From Haplomitrium mnioides (taxonomy: Eukaryota > Marchantiophyta > Haplomitriopsida > Calobryales): DNA of 22,898 nucleotides. The notes beneath the pieces are model-generated. The model was not told the origin of the DNA. It was given only the letters and a program-made list of their open reading frames with translations, and searched no databases. The DNA lies in contig JBNGIS010020807.1 in assembly GCA_049999725.1 (NCBI GenBank), positions 1 to 22,898 on the forward strand, given 5' to 3'. Position numbers and translations under genes: made by a program. How positions within the stretch are numbered: the first letter of the stretch is position 1; each line of letters opens with the position of its first letter. Of the stretch, positions 1-8,040 are shown piece by piece.

Positions 1-2001
1 AAAAAAAAAAAAAAAGTGTGCATGGATCTCTAATGGTTGTCTCATACAAACAAAAAAGAAGCAAGCATACATCCCCAAAAATGTTTTTCTTGAGCTATTC
101 TTCCTAAATCGTCACAACGTTGTGATAAACTCATCAAGTCTATACATATAAGTTGCCTCAAACAAAAGAAAAGGAAGCGTGTATGGATCTCTAATAGTTA
201 TCTCATACAAAGAAAAAAGATGCAAGCATAGATCCCCAAACATATTTTTCTTCAGCTATTCTTCCCATATTGTCACAACGCTCTAACAAGCTCATCAAGT
301 CTATACATATAAGTTGTCTCAAACTAAAGAAAACGAAGCATGCATAGATCTCTAATAGTTGTCTCATACCAACAAAAAACAAGGAAGCATAGATCCCCAA
401 AAATGTTTTTCTTCAGCTGTTCTTCCCATGTCGCCACAATGCTCTAATAAACTCATCAAGTCTATACATATCAATTGCCTCAAACTCAAGAAAACAAGGC
501 ATACATGGATCTCAAATAGTTGTCTCATACAAAAAGAAAGGAAGCAAGCATAGATCCTCAAAAATGTTTTTCTTGAGCTATTTTTCCCATATCGTCACAA
601 CGCTCTAATAAACTCATCAAGTCTATACATATAAGTTGCCTCACACCAAAGAAAATGAAGCGTGCATGGATCTCTATTGGTTGTCTCTTACAAACAAAAA
701 AGAAGGAAGCATAGATCCCCAAAAATGTTTTTCTCGAGCTATTCTTCCCAAATCGTTACAACGCTCTAATAAACTCATAAAGTCTATACATATAAGTTGC
801 CTCAAATGAAAGAAAAGAAACCATGCATGGATCTCTAATAGTTGTCTTATACAAACAAAAAAGATGGAAGCATAGATCCCTAAAAATGTTTTTCTTCAGC
901 TATTCTTCCCATATCATCACAACACTCTAATAAACTCATCAAGTCTATACATGTAAGTTGCCTTAAACTAAAGAAAACAAAGCGTGCATGGATCTCTAAT
1001 AGTTGTGTCATACAAACAAAAAGAAGCAAGCATAGATCCCCAAAAATATTTATCTGGAGCTTTTCTTCCCACATTGTCACAACGCTCTAATAAGCTTATC
1101 AAGTCTATATATATAAGTTGCCTCAAACTATAGAAAACGAAGCGTGCATGGATCTCTAATAGTTGTCTCATACAAGCAAAAAATAAGCAAGCGTGGATAC
1201 CCAAAAATGTTTTTCTTTAGCTATTCTTCCCATGTCGTCACAACGCTCTAATCAACTCATCAAGTCTATACATATAAGTTGCCTCAAACTAAAGAAAACG
1301 AATTGTGCATGGATCTCTAATAGTTGTCTCATACAAACAAAAAAGAAGCAAGCATATATCCCCAAAAATGTTCTTCTTCAGCTATTCTTCCCATTTCATC
1401 ACATCGCTCTAATAAACTCATCAAGTCTCTACATATAAGTTGCCGCAAATTAAAGAAAACGAAGTGTGCATGTATCTCTAATGGTTGTCTCATAGAAACA
1501 AAAAAAGAAGGAAGCATAGATCCCCAAAAATAATTTTTTCAGCTATTCTTCCCATATCCTGACAGTGCTCCAATAAGCTTATCAAGTCTATACATATAAG
1601 TTGCCTCAAACTAAAAGATAAGGAAGCGTGCATGGATCTCTAATGGTTGTCTTATACAAACAAAAAAGAAGGAAGCATAGATCCCCAAAAATGTTTTTCT
1701 TTAGCTATACTTCCCATATCGTCACAGTGCTCTAATAAACTCATCAAGTCTATACATATAAGTTGCCTCAAACTAAAGAAAACAAGGCGCGCATAGATCT
1801 CACATAGTTGTCTCATACAAACAAAAAATAAGCAAGCATAGATCCCAAAAAATGTTTTTCTTGAGCCATTCTTACCATATTGTCACAACGCTCTAATAAA
1901 CTCATCAAGTCTATACATATAAGTTGCCTCAAACTAAATAAAAGGAAGCGTGCATAGATCTCTAATGGTTGTTTCATACAAACAAAAAAGAAGGAAGCAT
2001 A
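1..2001. repeat. Satellite array A, ~161-bp monomers
   Basis: About 12 head-to-tail copies of an AT-rich monomer. Landmarks such as GTGCATGGATCTCTAATAG, CTCATCAAGTCTATACATAT and GTTGCCTCAAACTAAAG recur every 160-162 bp. Conserved blocks alternate with A-rich tracts. Monomers differ by roughly 10-20 %, so the array is not freshly homogenised. Because 161 is not a multiple of 3, open frames stay near 65 codons on either strand and are not genes. The array is broken at 2001 by the retrotransposon LTR, inside the block that normally reads AGCATAGATCCCC. Length and AT-richness resemble plant (peri)centromeric satellites, but location is not shown by the sequence. Positions 1-2001 recur at 14994-16994. 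Confidence 0.95.
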
Positions 2002-2605
2002 TGTCAGCCTGTGATTTGAAGCACTGAGGCAGAATCCAGTAAATCGGAAGCAATTCTGAACCAATGACCCTTAGCAAGTGTGAAGGTCTCTCAAGAACGA
2101 TGGGTTTACTCTCAAACAGATAGTTAATAGCAAGACGCATGAGTCCTAGGAGGGAAACATGAATCATGGCGGGAGGATGAGAAGAGGGAAGTGATCGCCA
2201 AGCCCTGGAGGGGTCCCATTTCGAAATCTGAAGCAAGACAACGGGAAGCCGTGAGCCTCAGGGAGAATGCGGGGATCGTGGTCGAGCATGGGAGAAGGGA
2301 ACGACCAATCCAGGCGAAGTGATTTGAGAAGAAAGAGCGAGTCCACAAGTTGACATCTGAAGGCACTCAGGGAAGGCAGATCGTGGACACGTTCTGCAGC
2401 GGCCAATAATCGGGAATCAAGGATTGGGGAAGAAATGAGGAAGTAAGATCGTCACAAGGGTGTGCAAGGCCAGGGAAGAGGGACGCCTCGATCCCGCAAG
2501 TAGAAGTGCGCCTGCAAGAGCCGATCCAACTCGTTTCTTCGAATTCGCGAATCCACGGAAACGTGCCAGCTCCAAGGAGTCCGTGGGTCTACGGGAAGCC
2601 GCCTT

Positions 2606-2664
2606 CCTAAGTGGAGATCCCACTTAAGGTGGTTCCGATTCATCTTACGATGTGGGTAGCCCAC
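2606..2664. other. Paired short hairpins in 5' LTR
   Basis: CCTAAGTGG (2606-2614) pairs with CCACTTAAGG (2620-2629, one bulged A) across a 5-base loop. GTGGG (2652-2656) pairs with CCCAC (2660-2664) across TAG. The motif CCCACTTAAG occurs in both. Both hairpins are kept in the 3' LTR (about 8648-8706). Function unknown. Confidence 0.5.
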
Positions 2665-2705
2665 TTAAGAGGGATCCGCGAAGAGTCCAAACGGGGATCT
2701 CCAAG

Positions 2706-2901
2706 AAAGCGCTGAAAAGGTGATATAGCGTGGTCTGTCCGAAGGAAGACGAAAGATGCCAGAAGGGTGATTCATCAACGTTCTGACCAAGGAAGAACCA
2801 ATGAAGCCGAAAGGGCAACTTAGCGGGGATCTGTCAGGAGGAAGAGCACAAAAGGGCCGAAAGGGTGATAATTTGTCGACGGGACCAGCAAAGAGCGAAG
2901 G
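2706..2901 (+). repeat. 4 x ~48-bp degenerate tandem repeat in 5' LTR
   Basis: Four diverged units, each beginning with a version of GCCGAAAGGGTGAT and continuing through a CTGTC..GGAAGA-like stretch. Unit landmarks lie at 2711, 2758, 2806 and 2856, that is spacings of 47, 48 and 50 bp. The corresponding region of the 3' LTR is 8748-8932. Such arrays in the upstream part of an LTR often act as enhancers, but here that is inference. Confidence 0.6.
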
Positions 2902-2990
2902 GAGTCCGCAGCGGCTCTTCGGATGACGTGGCGAGAGCTGGGAGTCCGTAGAGCCATTCGAAAACGTGGACGAAGGAGAATGTGTTTCAT

Positions 2991-3220
2991 GGGTCAACAT
3001 CGGAAGAAGGGTCAGCACGACGATCCGCCTACCCCTTTGCGGGGCGGCGTAAGGCGGCGCCATTCAGACGGCGTGGTGCTCTGAGAAGCGAGGAACGGAT
3101 TCCGAGGGTCAACTTTGGATAGAAAAGTCAAAGCAACGGTCAGCCTACTCTCTTGCGGGGCGGCGTCGGACGGAGGAGCAGTGGATGATGTGGCACGAGT
3201 AGAAGAACTGGGAATCTGCA
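2991..3220 (+). repeat. 2 x 115-bp direct repeat in 5' LTR
   Basis: Two adjacent units starting GGGTCAAC at 2991 and 3106. Each continues through a shared CTTTGCGGGGCGGCGT or CTCTTGCGGGGCGGCGT core to a GTGGTGC or GTGGCAC end. The same duplication is in the 3' LTR at 9022-9251, so it predates this insertion. Confidence 0.65.
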
Positions 3221-3616
3221 CTGGAATCTTCCTAGATTCCGTGGACTTGGTTCCGCGGAGTACTTCAGAACTCTTTTCCGAAGGACTCTTTAGACCTGGC
3301 TCCGCGGGAATCTGCGGAATCTCTATCAGCAAGATTCCTCGGACTCCTATTATCGTTGCATTTGTTGTTTCTCGACCAACTGGCATGACACGCGGCACGC
3401 GCCTATCTTTTGAGGTAACGAGATTAACCACCATTGAAGCCACGCGTCGACATTTCCCGTGAAGAGCCTAACTGGAATAACGAATTCAAACGAAGAGCGT
3501 CGGGGTTCGCGGGGAGACGCGGCGATCGCTCGAGGGGGGTATACATCAAAGGACGTCAATTCTGAGAAGGGTTGATGCACATGCAATCTCATAGCGCGAG
3601 GCGACTGCATGTGAAG

Positions 3617-4142
3617 GGGAATTGCAACGAGGGGGGGCTGGATTGAGAATTCACTGAAAAGACCACGTGAAGCAGAGGTACTAACTCAGGGGATCCGAAG
3701 GATTTAGAGGAGGACTGGGGGGAGACCCAGGTGACCTCATCCTTGCAGGCGGACCTAGGTGGAGGGTTACTGATACGGGGTCTCAATTGATTTCTTGCCG
3801 GCTAAGACTTCGGGAGAGGGCCACCATAGGAGGACTTGGGGTCGTTTCTGCTTTCTCTGTGTAGGAGTATCACGATCTGAGGACAAGGAAATCGCAACGA
3901 AGGGCGGCTGGAGTTAGAATTCATTGAGAAGATCACATGAAGCAGAAGTACTAGCCCAGGGGATCCGGGGATTTAGAGGAGGACTGGGGGGAGACCTAGG
4001 TGACCTCATCCTTGCAGGCGGACCTGGGCGGAGGGTTACTGATATGAAGGTCTAGAAGGGATTCGGCCAGTTATGACTTCGGGAGAGGTTGCCGAGTGAG
4101 GAGCTTGGAGTTCTCTGCCATTCCTTGTGTGGGAGTATCACC
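3617..4142 (+). repeat. 2 x ~270-bp tandem duplication in 5' LTR
   Basis: Unit 1 starts near 3617 and unit 2 near 3887. Shared blocks include GGATTTAGAGGAGGACTGGG, GTGACCTCATCCTTGCAG, GGAGGGTTACTGATA, GACTTCGGGAGAGG and GGAGTATCAC. The offset is 270 bp at the start and 268 bp at the end. Both units also occur in the 3' LTR (9648-10174), so the duplication is ancestral to the family member. Confidence 0.8.
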
Positions 4143-4518
4143 CCAGAGTGTTCGGAGTACACTCTGTCTTTAATCTCAAGTGGAGCTGAGAAGAGGGAGG
4201 CTGCGTTAGTACCATCGTATTGCGGGAGTAATACTCTTCAAGGTTCGGTGTGGAGTGGGTTACCTTTAGTCGGGAGGACTGTGCTTTTCCAGAGGTGGAA
4301 CTAAAATATATCCTCTTCCTAGTTTGAGAGGAAGTAAAGTCAGGACTTCTCGCGAGGGAAGTATCAAAACTATCTGGATAAGGGTGTGTGAGTAGTGAGT
4401 GTTGGGCTGCATGCTATAAGGCAGCGGAGGTTTCAGAAGGGAGGTCATTTGGTGGATCTGTCTAGAGGTCTTCAATGACTCTGTTTCTATTCACATTACA
4501 TAGTGTAAATAGTTGATG

Positions 4519-4525
4519 TATATAA
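4519..4525 (+). promoter_or_regulatory. LTR TATA box candidate 1
   Basis: TATATAA in an AT-rich stretch, conserved in the 3' LTR at 10551-10557. It lies ~570 bp upstream of the LTR end. Either this or the TATAAAATA at 4573 could position the transcript start that defines the U3/R border. Confidence 0.45.
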
Positions 4526-4572
4526 GTGTAGTTAGATTCTCATTGTGCATTTGATTTCATGCAGTAGAGTAG

Positions 4573-4581
4573 TATAAAATA
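4573..4581 (+). promoter_or_regulatory. LTR TATA box candidate 2
   Basis: TATAAAATA matches the plant TATA consensus well and is conserved in the 3' LTR at 10605-10613. A start ~30 bp downstream would leave ~480 bp of R plus U5 before the primer-binding site. Confidence 0.5.
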
Positions 4582-5093
4582 TAGCAGGACAGTTAAGCAA
4601 ACTCTGAGACATCTCGGAAGGGGGAATGCAGTCCCTATGACAACGAAATGATCTGGGGGGAAAATGCTCTCTGGTTATAATCCTGGGGTTTAGTCTTGTG
4701 ATTCATTCATTTTAGGATAGTTGAGATCTATTGTACTCGATCTGTAACAACTCTGAAAGGGGGAGTCCAGAAATCTGCAATTGTTCCAATTACACATAAG
4801 GTGACAGGACCTCGAGTTTTGGTCCTTGGAATACACGGACAAAATTACACAAGGAAGATTGAGTGTGGAGAACACTGACTTGAGTGGTGAATGAATGAGT
4901 TGAGTGTAGTCTGAACAGAGTAAGTGGTGAATCAAAGGCTAGTAAGGAAAGCAAGAATCCTTAAAGCCTTAAAGCGATAAAAGGTAAGGGGCCATCTCAG
5001 AAAAGAACCTGAATGCCCGCAATTTGTCATCCCCTGCGTTCAAATAGGCGACTATGAAGGTTTAGGCCAGAAACAGCGGAGTGACATAATTTT

Positions 5094-5110
5094 TGGCGCT
5101 AGAAGGAGGG
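5094..5110 (+). other. Primer-binding site (tRNA)
   Basis: TGGCGCTAGAAGGAGGG follows the LTR end (TGACA, 5086) after a 7-base AT spacer. Its reverse complement fits tRNA 3'-end geometry: CCA preceded by discriminator G, a 7-nt acceptor strand TTCTAGC and a T-stem strand CCTCC. The TGGCGC start is shared with the tRNA-Asp-type site of Athila elements, but the following bases differ. I cannot name the tRNA. Confidence 0.75.
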
Positions 5111-5114
5111 CAAA

Positions 5115-5168
5115 AGGTTTTAAAACCTGAGGTCTGCAGGCCAAAGGTTGGAGAACCTGAGACCAACC
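5115..5168 (+). promoter_or_regulatory. Palindrome and hairpin in leader, packaging/dimer signal candidate
   Basis: A perfect 14-nt palindrome AGGTTTTAAAACCT spans 5115-5128, five bases after the primer site. A second hairpin pairs GGTTGG (5146-5151) with CCAACC (5163-5168) over an 11-nt loop. Retroelement RNA dimerisation and packaging signals typically lie between primer site and gag and use palindromes. The assignment is by position only. Confidence 0.35.
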
Positions 5169-5321
5169 CAAACCAGAGATATTGCTTTGTACACCTGATA
5201 CTCAATTCAGATTGTAAGAAAGCCACTCTTGAGAAACAGAGCAACTGGAGGTTGGGTCTGTTAAGGAAGAGTGGCGGAAAGGAGAGACGTCTGGGTGGAA
5301 GTGGCTGTGGCTAGTGCAGGA

Positions 5322-6122
5322 ATGGCCAACGCAATACCACCTTCTGGGCTTCGGGGAAGATTCAAATACAAGTCCTTCAAAGGACGCCCGAAGGATGATC
5401 CAGATGTATGGTTGGACGACCTTGAAAACACTGCAGCGGCAAATGGTGAAACTCATGTGAAACTTAGAATCCTACCTGCAGTTTTGAAGGGAGAACCCCA
5501 ACCTTGGTACAAGGATTTGCCGGATAATATCAAACGGGACTGGCACGCATTCAAGGAGGCCTTCTTATCGGAGTTTTGTGGGATTGGTGAAGAGACAGAG
5601 GCGTTGATCAAGATGGGTCAGCTAAGGATGAAGAAGAAAGAGTCTGTGAGGAAGTTCTTCCAACAGTTCAAGAAAGTGGCGAGGAAGCTAAAACCTCCAG
5701 CCACTGATGGAATGCTCACAGAGTGGTTCCTGGCGGCTCTACCCAGAGGGATTGGAACCTGGGTAAGACGGGCGGATCCACAAACTCTGGAAGATGCTGT
5801 CAATGCAGCCCAATCTCACGTAAAGGCTTCCCTCACCAATTCCCGAAGAAAGGCACGAGCCAGATACGACTCTGATGATTCTTCGGACACCTCACACAGT
5901 GACGAGGAGACGGATCAGAGTTCCGAGTCTTCCTTGGAAAGCGAGAATGAGTCAAGCAGCAGCAGCTCAGAGGAGGATCGATCATCCAGAAAGCAGAAGA
6001 AGAAGAAGAAGGATCTGAAGAAGAAGAAGCAGATCAAGGAGAGCAGTCATCGCAAGGGCGTCAGCAAAGTAAGATACAAAAAAGCTGAACCTGAACCTGA
6101 GGCAAGCAAGAAGCCAGGGTGA
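5322..6122 (+). CDS. Gag capsid-like protein, N-terminal part (266 aa), copy 1
   Basis: Structural protein that would assemble the cytoplasmic virus-like particle. The start ATG at 5322 is the first ATG after the primer site and has G at -3 and +4; an in-frame TAA at 5262 closes the frame upstream. Residues ~28-165 match the Retrotrans_gag (PF03732) pattern: VWLDDLE, the PWYKDLP block with W62 and W74 (RDW), an EAFLSEF helix, and LTEWFLAALPRG. Residues ~183-219 are Ser/Asp/Glu-rich and ~220-240 are almost all Lys, so the tail is strongly charged. The frame ends at TGA 6120-6122 before any zinc knuckle. The knuckles lie in the -1 frame that starts to be open at 6101, so this is either a frameshift-broken gag or a recoding point. 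Full-length plant Gag normally includes the knuckles. Confidence 0.88.
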   Translation: MANAIPPSGLRGRFKYKSFKGRPKDDPDVWLDDLENTAAANGETHVKLRILPAVLKGEPQPWYKDLPDNIKRDWHAFKEAFLSEFCGIGEETEALIKMGQLRMKKKESVRKFFQQFKKVARKLKPPATDGMLTEWFLAALPRGIGTWVRRADPQTLEDAVNAAQSHVKASLTNSRRKARARYDSDDSSDTSHSDEETDQSSESSLESENESSSSSSEEDRSSRKQKKKKKDLKKKKQIKESSHRKGVSKVRYKKAEPEPEASKKPG

Positions 6123-6418
6123 GGGATCGAATTGATGAGCTGAGCGCCAAGCTGGAGTCGATGAATATACTTTTGGCAGGAATTAAGCCGGAGGGCAGAC
6201 CCCTGCCAACGAGGAGAGTTGGAGTTTGGTGCGTCAGGTGCAAGCAGCACGGACATTCCCCTAAGGAATGCCCAAATGACACAAATGTTGTGCACTATGT
6301 GAGAGAGGAAGCGCCAGAGTACATCCGGGAGGAAGTGGAGTATGTCCTGGAAGAGGCCCCAGAAACGGTGTATCAGATCAGCGGGGGACCTCGTACAATT
6401 ATGAGCATGTCTGCATGA
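6119..6418 (+). pseudogene. Gag continuation with first CCHC zinc knuckle (broken), copy 1
   Basis: This segment is in the -1 frame relative to the upstream Gag and overlaps its stop (GTGA). The frame has been open since 6101, has no early ATG, and so is unlikely to start independently. The first residues (RIDELSAKLESMN) look like a short coiled coil. A zinc knuckle CX2CX4HX4C follows at nt 6230-6271 (C38, C41, H46, C51), then an acidic Tyr/Glu-rich stretch. A single in-frame TGA at 6416-6418 separates it from the next segment, which continues in the same frame. A C-to-T change of a CGA codon would explain the stop. I read it as the middle part of one ancestral gag. Confidence 0.75.
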
Positions 6419-7009
6419 GTGAACGTAGGACATATGAATCAGTGGAGTGCGAATTGGCCTCCCAGAACGACAATTATGATCTGCTGGAATTGTGGCCAAC
6501 CAGGCCACATTTCAGCAAGCTGTCCGGAGCCGCGGAAGAGTAGTTATGGCCAACCGTCTTTCCTGTGCTCCCAATGCAAGATGGAGGGGCATGTGGCCAT
6601 GAATTGCCCGACCAGAAGAGCTGATGCTGATAATGGACCAAGTACGAATCCTCCTCCCCCCTCAAATGTCAATCTAATCATGGTAGATTTGGAGGAGGAA
6701 GCGGAATTACCGGGCTGGAAGATGCCAACTTCAAATGAGTGTTTCCGGGTGGTGACCCGAGCAGGGACGAAGACCAAGAAGAAAAGCGAGAGGAAGACGG
6801 AGCAGAGAGCTCTAAAGAGAGTGGCTCAAGCAACCTCACCACGCAATGATCCGGATTATAAGAGGGATACTCCGAAATTGTTCTACCCGAAGGAGCAGGA
6901 CCGGGTGAGGAGGCAATTGGAGGCTTTGGAGGCTCAAGAACAAGAGCTGGCAGCAGAGGAGACCATAAAGGAAGTCCAGACGCAGCAAGAAGGAAACCAA
7001 GAGGTCTAG
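6419..7009 (+). pseudogene. Gag nucleocapsid, second and third zinc knuckles (broken), copy 1
   Basis: Same frame as the preceding segment, directly after its TGA. Two CX2CX4HX4C knuckles lie at nt 6482-6607: CWNC..GH..C (C22, C25, H30, C35) and CSQC..GH..C (C50, C53, H58, C63). They would bind element RNA during packaging. With the upstream knuckle the ancestral protein had three. The remainder is a Lys/Arg-rich then Gln/Glu-rich linker (LEALEAQEQELAAEE), probably a helix before the protease. It ends in TAG at 7007-7009; the frame stays open across it into the protease. Neither stop has a known readthrough context (UAG is followed by AAG CCA). Confidence 0.8.
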
Positions 7010-7870
7010 AAGCCAGTTGAAACTGCGGAAGAATGGACAAAATCCTACCCCTACAGCATTCAAGCGGACGTCATAAGATGTCTTGTCACGGCCACAGTGG
7101 GCCAACTAATCAAGGATAGTCCACTGTATCGGAGACAGCTTCGTGAAATGCTGATGGGAGCTAGGAGGAGAAGAAAGCTACCCAAGGTGGGAATTCCAGC
7201 AGACCTGCAATTGGTATGTGAGGACAAAGGGGCACCTGAAATTGATATACAGATAGCATGTTGCACATTGTCATTAGTGCACGTGGATGGAGGGGCAGGC
7301 GTCAACATCATGACGGAGGAGACTGCTCACAAGCTGGGATTCACAAAATTCCAGCACACAGCCCGAATCATGAGGCTGGCGGATGGGTCCCACGTGAAGC
7401 CATTGGGTTCCCTCCTGCGAATTTCAACATTCATCGGAGGGAAAGAATTCAAGCTAAATTATTTGGTGATGCGACCTGCCAGACCATCCCCTTACCCGGT
7501 GCTAGTTGGGAGACCGTGGTTGTATGAGGCTAGAGTAATGCACAACTGGAGAAACTCTACACTGGTGTTCGGCCCCAAAAAAACAACAGTGCATAAAAGT
7601 CCCGTTCCTCACCTGGGGGAAACGCAATCAGAAGCTGAGTACGACAGTGAGTGGTCAGAGGAGGAAGAATCAGAGAACCACTACTGGGTGCAAATGGTGG
7701 CTGAAGCGACAGAGGAAGATCTGTCAGAGGAGGGTGTGGAGTCTGCCAACCAAACTGAAATATACACCTGTGACAGACCAGAGCCCCATGAGAAGATGGC
7801 TGAGAATCAGGAGGAGAAGGAAGAGGGCCCAACTATGACTCTATCAAAGGTGCTCAACCAACGAAGGTAA
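7010..7870 (+). pseudogene. Retropepsin-like aspartic protease plus acidic tail, copy 1
   Basis: Would cleave Gag and Pol precursors. Open from the TAG at 7007 to TAA 7868-7870 in the same frame as the nucleocapsid segment; first internal ATG is at 7148. The catalytic-loop motif VHVDGGAGVNIM has its Asp at nt 7286 (DGGA where classical enzymes have DTGA or DSGA; DGG forms are known in plant Ty3 elements). A flap-region LADGSH follows, then the second conserved motif YPVLVGRPWL (GRPWL at 7508-7522). After ~7600 the sequence is Glu/Ser-rich and low in complexity, ending LSKVLNQRR. Normally a reverse transcriptase would follow; here coding stops and a TG microsatellite begins. With no start codon of its own it depended on translation from gag. 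Confidence 0.82.
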
Positions 7871-7875
7871 AAATT

Positions 7876-7908
7876 ATGTGTATGTGTGTGTGTGTGTGTG
7901 TGTGTGTT
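7876..7908. repeat. (TG)n microsatellite
   Basis: About 16 TG dinucleotides with one TA interruption, starting 6 bases after the protease-tail stop. It sits exactly where the polymerase region is missing. The second copy reaches the window end inside this tract (22869-22898). Confidence 0.9.
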
Positions 7909-8030
7909 TCGTGGGAAGGGCGTTTTGTGGGGATGTGTTGCAGCAGTTAAGGAGACCGACCAACCACCACTCATAGGAGGCAACTAGAGAGAAGGGAGAC
8001 GAAGGTTGTTCGCGGGGATGCTTCACAACT
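7909..8030. other. Short non-coding spacer before polypurine tract
   Basis: About 120 bp with no recognisable polymerase or envelope coding. It is purine-rich towards the 3' end. It is all that remains between the TG tract and the polypurine tract. Confidence 0.6.
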
Positions 8031-8040
8031 AAAGGGGGAG
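8031..8040 (+). other. Polypurine tract
   Basis: AAAGGGGGAG ends 3 bases (TTA) before the TGTCAG start of the 3' LTR. This is the expected place and composition for plus-strand DNA priming. Confidence 0.8.

Larger units (their letters stand above)
2002..5086 (+). repeat. 5' LTR (3085 bp), copy 1
   Basis: Starts TGTCA at 2002 and ends TGACA at 5082-5086, a perfect 5-bp terminal inverted repeat of the TG...CA type, followed 7 bases later by the primer-binding site. Bases 2002-4670 align with the 3' LTR. Bases 4671-5086 have no partner there because the 3' LTR is truncated. The LTR is GC-richer than the satellite and unusually long. It contains three sets of internal repeats (2706-2901, 2991-3220, 3617-4142), two TATA-like boxes (4519, 4573) and about 540 bp downstream of them that would form R and U5. 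No convincing gene lies in it. Confidence 0.85.
1..7905 (+). repeat. Macro-repeat copy 1 (unit 14993 bp)
   Basis: The whole segment reappears at 14994-22898. It includes satellite, 5' LTR, leader and gag-protease. Every line I compared matched, and all long open frames recur with the same coordinates plus 14993 and the same translation. The same in-frame TGA and TAG and the same 15-A run at the left edge are present in both. Both edges coincide with the window ends, so the true extent of the repeat is unknown. It is either a very recent tandem duplication, a circular molecule read past its origin, or an assembly duplication. Confidence 0.95.

Noticed and set aside
1-15. Poly(A) tail of a retrogene or LINE
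   Set aside because: The A run sits inside a satellite monomer in place of its own A-rich segment, with no adjoining gene or element end.
1-2001. CRISPR-like regular repeats
   Set aside because: Units are contiguous ~161-bp monomers with no unique spacers. This is tandem satellite DNA in a plant-type context.
203-2064. Many 60-83-codon open frames on both strands in the satellite (and again at 10879-15554)
   Set aside because: They recur once per monomer on both strands with drifting sequence. They follow from stop-poor satellite composition, and the 161-bp period shifts frame each monomer. Some cross the N gaps.
2665-3443. 132- and 143-codon open frames on the minus strand of the LTR, and a 115-codon plus-strand frame
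   Set aside because: They lie over the tandem repeats of the LTR, match no family I recognise, and are partly broken in the 3' LTR. Chance frames in GC-richer DNA.
4671-4690. TGGTTATAATCCTGGGG as primer-binding site and 4670 as LTR end
   Set aside because: The LTR would lack a CA end and the match to initiator tRNA-Met is poor. The TGACA end at 5086 with TGGCGC primer site at 5094 fits all rules; the homology stop at 4670 reflects 3' LTR truncation.
5093-5314. 73-codon open frame in the leader
   Set aside because: It has no ATG (would start at TTG) and covers the primer site and hairpins.
5271-5321. Upstream GTG as gag start
   Set aside because: Plants initiate at ATG; the ATG at 5322 is the first after the primer site and has a good context.
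6047-6508. 153-codon minus-strand frame opposite gag (also 6678-7105 and 21040-21501)
   Set aside because: Shadow of the gag coding strand, with no recognisable domain.
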